From NCBI GenBank assembly GCA_030453285.1, contig JAKDKP010000110.1, positions 1-7,104 of the forward strand: a stretch of 7,104 nt of DNA, written 5' to 3'. Position 1 is the first letter of the stretch; every line of letters starts with the position of its first letter. The DNA is from Propionibacteriales bacterium. GTDB lineage: Bacteria; Actinomycetota; Actinomycetes; Propionibacteriales; Propionibacteriaceae. The position numbers were made by a program, and so were the translations under genes. Below, one piece after another: positions 5,131 to 7,104 of this stretch. The notes beneath the pieces were generated by a model. It did not search any database. It was not told the DNA's origin and saw only the letters and a list, made by a program, of their open reading frames with translations.

Positions 5131-5137
5131 TCACCTC
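5131..5137 (-). promoter_or_regulatory. ribosome binding site that decides the ideR start
   Basis: GAGGTGA on the minus strand lies 8 bases before GTG 5122. The alternative GTG at 5134 is inside this site and has no ribosome site of its own. Numbering of the metal ligands from 5122 also equals DtxR numbering, supporting the shorter form. Confidence 0.75.
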
Positions 5138-5177
5138 GCAGCGCCGCCCCGGGCCGGTGTGGTCCCATGGTGTGCCC

Positions 5178-6029
5178 TCAGCCTAGAGGATCGGCCGGGG
5201 CCCGCAGCAACGTCAGGAGCCGCGCCACTTCGGCAGCCACGGCGTCCCGTGCCGGGCCGAGGTACTTACGGGTGTCGACGAGTTGGGCATCAGCCCCGAG
5301 CCGGGCCCGGACCTCGTCAGTGAAAACCACATTCAGGTGGGTCGCGATGTTGATCTTCGTCATCCCGGCCCGTACGGCGCGGGCGATCTCGTCGTCGGGG
5401 ACACCCGAGGAGCCGTGCAGGACCAGGGGCACCGGTACCGCGGCAGAGATCTCACCGATCAGGTCGAGGTCGAGCTTCGAGGTCCGCTCGGTCATCGCGT
5501 GCGAGGAGCCGACCGCTACTGCCAGTGCGTCGACCCCGGTGGCGGCGGCGAAGGCGGCCGCCTCGTCGGGACGGGTACGGGCTCCGGGGGCGTGCACCCC
5601 GTCCTTGCCGCCGACCTCGCCGATCTCGGCCTCCACGTCCACACCGGCGGCGTGGCACTGCGCCACCACGGCGGCCGTGGCAGCGACGTTCGCGTCGTAG
5701 TCGAGCACGGAAGCGTCGAACATCACCGACCCGAAGCCGAGCTCGACCGCCTCCGAGACCAGCTCGGGACGGGTCGCATGGTCGAGATGCACCACGACCG
5801 GCACCGAGGCAGCCTCGGCGATCGCGAGGGTCGCCAGACCGATCGGCCGCAGCGCCTGGTGGTACTTCACCGCGTTCTCCGAGATCTGCAACACCACCGG
5901 GGTGCCCGCTTGTTCGGCTCCAGCGGTCAGCGCCTCGGCGTGCTCGATGCTGATCACGTTGAAGGCGCCGACCCCCACACCCGCGCCTCGCGCCGCGGCC
6001 AGAATCTCGGTCAGGCGTGCGGTGCTCAT
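5178..6029 (-). CDS. class II ketose-bisphosphate aldolase (tagatose/fructose-1,6-bisphosphate type)
   Basis: A 283-residue zinc-dependent aldolase that splits a ketohexose 1,6-bisphosphate into dihydroxyacetone phosphate and glyceraldehyde 3-phosphate. Family marks in order: GAFNVIS (21-27), the signature HLDHAT with D83 as likely catalytic acid and H84 as zinc ligand, [13 protein letters not shown] (132-144, E134 metal-binding), SSHAMT with H177 as zinc ligand, and [11 protein letters not shown] with H205 as zinc ligand. The phosphate-binding segment [10 protein letters not shown] follows at 224-233. The length matches the GatY/KbaY/AgaY subgroup and is shorter than E. coli FbaA. The ATG at 6029 overlaps the upstream nagA stop as ATGA, and GGGAG (6041-6037) lies 7 bases before it, indicating translational coupling. 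Coupling to nagA favours an amino-sugar role, such as tagatose-1,6-bisphosphate in GalNAc breakdown, but fructose-1,6-bisphosphate cannot be ruled out from sequence alone. Confidence 0.9.
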   Translation of the reverse strand: MSTARLTEILAAARGAGVGVGAFNVISIEHAEALTAGAEQAGTPVVLQISENAVKYHQALRPIGLATLAIAEAASVPVVVHLDHATRPELVSEAVELGFGSVMFDASVLDYDANVAATAAVVAQCHAAGVDVEAEIGEVGGKDGVHAPGARTRPDEAAAFAAATGVDALAVAVGSSHAMTERTSKLDLDLIGEISAAVPVPLVLHGSSGVPDDEIARAVRAGMTKINIATHLNVVFTDEVRARLGADAQLVDTRKYLGPARDAVAAEVARLLTLLRAPADPLG

Positions 6030-7104
6030 CGGATGTCTCCCTGGGTTGCTGTCGGTTCGTCGGTGTCGAGCCAGCGTCCGGCGGCCATCACCTGGTCGAG
6101 GTGACCGCCAGGTGAGAGCACGACCAGATCGGCGCGTCGCCCGGGCGCCAGGGTGCCGGCGTCCAGACCGTGTCGCTGGGCCGGAGTGCTGGTGGCCATC
6201 CGTACGGCGTCGGCGAGCGGGACGCCGACGGTCGAGGTGACGTACTCCACCGCCTGGGCCATATTCAGCGTTGAGCCGGCGATCGACCCGACCGTGCCGT
6301 CAGCGCCCACCAGCCTCGCGACACCCTCGCAGACCTCGACCTTCAGCTGGCCCAATCCGTACCGGCCGTCGGCCAGCCCGGCGGCCACCATGGCGTCGGT
6401 GATCAGGGCGACCCGATCGGCTCCGGCCGCACGGATCGCCATCGCGATCACGTCGGGGGCCAGGTGGGTGCCGTCGGCGATCAGTTCGACCAGCGCGCGC
6501 GGATCGGTGAGCAGCACCGGCACCGGTCCCGGGGTGCGGTGATGGATGGGGTCCATCGCATTGAACAGGTGTGTCGCGACGCTGGCCCCGGCGTCGAGTG
6601 CGCGCCGGGTGTCCTCGGCGCTGCCGGAGGTGTGCCCGACCGCCACGGCCACGCCCGCCTCGGCGAAACGCGCGATGGCATCGACCGCGCCGGGAAGTTC
6701 GGGGGCGATGGTGATCATGGCCAGATCGTCACCACCGGCCATGATCAACTTTTCGACCGAGGCCGGGTCCGGCGAGCGGAGCAGCGCCGGTGGATGAGCA
6801 CCGCAGCGAGCCGTCGACAGGAAGGGACCCTCCAGATGGATGCCAGCAACCCGGCCGTCAGCGCACAACCCGCGAAGCATGTAGACCTGTTCGACCATGG
6901 CCTCGATGGTGTCGGTCACCACACTGGCAATCAGCGTGGTGCTGCCGTGCCGCTGGTGGAATTCCTGGGCTCGTACGGCTGAGTCGGCATCTGTGGTGCC
7001 GAAGTCGCCGCCGCCACCGCCGTGTACGTGGGTGTCGACGAACCCCGGAGCAGCCCACCGACGTGCACCGCCTCCGGCGAGGGGGCACCGCCCACCCGGA
7101 CGTC
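6026..7104 (-). CDS. nagA: N-acetylglucosamine-6-phosphate deacetylase, 5' end beyond the window
   Basis: The frame is open from the window edge at 7104 to the TGA at 6028-6026, giving about 359 residues and lacking perhaps the first 20-30. GTG at 6922 is internal and not the start. The enzyme removes acetate from GlcNAc-6-P (or GalNAc-6-P) to give the amino-sugar phosphate. Amidohydrolase marks are complete in the visible part: PGFVDTHVHGGGG with the HxH pair at 7030-7022, HLEGPF with the metal-binding glutamate, GHTSGSAEDT and ATHLFNAM with two metal/substrate histidines, HHRTPG, ADGTHLAPD, and LITDAM carrying the catalytic aspartate. GSIAGSTLNMA and the C-terminal GRRADLVVL strand are also typical. 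The HxH pair, which E. coli NagA lacks in this form, suggests the two-histidine site of the Bacillus/mycobacterial type. The gene overlaps the aldolase start by 4 bases, so both belong to one operon whose promoter lies outside the window. Confidence 0.95.
   Translation of the reverse strand, partial: RPGGRCPLAGGGARRWAAPGFVDTHVHGGGGGDFGTTDADSAVRAQEFHQRHGSTTLIASVVTDTIEAMVEQVYMLRGLCADGRVAGIHLEGPFLSTARCGAHPPALLRSPDPASVEKLIMAGGDDLAMITIAPELPGAVDAIARFAEAGVAVAVGHTSGSAEDTRRALDAGASVATHLFNAMDPIHHRTPGPVPVLLTDPRALVELIADGTHLAPDVIAMAIRAAGADRVALITDAMVAAGLADGRYGLGQLKVEVCEGVARLVGADGTVGSIAGSTLNMAQAVEYVTSTVGVPLADAVRMATSTPAQRHGLDAGTLAPGRRADLVVLSPGGHLDQVMAAGRWLDTDEPTATQGDIR

Noticed and set aside
4292..5323. Long + strand open frame of 343 codons
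   Set aside because: It is antisense to ideR and the aldolase end; composition is that of a shadow frame.
5283..6104. + strand open frame of 273 codons
   Set aside because: It is antisense to the aldolase, whose zinc-site motifs are intact.
6858..7088. Minus-strand frame of 76 codons near the right edge
   Set aside because: It is Arg/His-rich and out of frame with nagA, which is open to the window end and carries the PGFVDTHVHGGGG motif there.
1..7104. CRISPR array, toxin-antitoxin pair or insertion sequence
   Set aside because: No regularly spaced repeats, no transposase motifs and no small paired toxin-like genes were found on either strand.

Overview
This window reads as chromosomal DNA of a high-GC Gram-positive bacterium (Actinomycetota). 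The reasons are strong G/C bias at third codon positions, a DtxR/IdeR-type iron regulator almost identical in layout to the corynebacterial and mycobacterial proteins, a DivIVA-motif protein, TANNNT -10 elements placed directly before start codons (leaderless style), and short intergenic repeats of a TTGAG/CGAG-rich type. A Propionibacteriales-like source is my guess, not something the sequence proves.

Left part (1-978, + strand): the C-terminal end of a DUF2075 (Schlafen group 3-type) helicase-domain protein. Four bases later comes a complete MazG-like nucleotide pyrophosphohydrolase, then a small tail-anchored protein with two DivIVA-type motifs. A GC-rich hairpin (990-1022) and a short tandem repeat (1074-1123) fill the gap to the convergent genes.

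Middle part (1179-3022, - strand): a DUF2891 protein, preceded by a very acidic 128-residue protein of unknown function that may be translated from a leaderless mRNA. A gene-free stretch of about 280 bases follows, with two small palindromic structures, then tRNA-Arg(CCU) with no encoded CCA. An imperfect inverted repeat (3098-3151) separates the tRNA from the next block.

Right part (3216-7104, - strand), in transcription order: nagA (5' end outside the window), a class II ketose-bisphosphate aldolase overlapping it by ATGA, the iron regulator ideR, a class I methyltransferase-fold protein with an altered SAM motif, and thioredoxin. The nagA-aldolase pair points to amino-sugar catabolism: deacetylation of GlcNAc-6-P or GalNAc-6-P, then aldol cleavage of a ketohexose bisphosphate. 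IdeR, the methyltransferase and thioredoxin are housekeeping or regulatory neighbours with no obvious pathway link.

I see no CRISPR array, insertion sequence, phage genes or replication origin. Most of the window is ordinary chromosomal content. The parts most worth a second look are the DUF2075/pyrophosphohydrolase pair at the left edge, the two-motif tail-anchored DivIVA-like protein, the acidic orphan, the methyltransferase with the unusual motif I, and the NagA/aldolase coupling.
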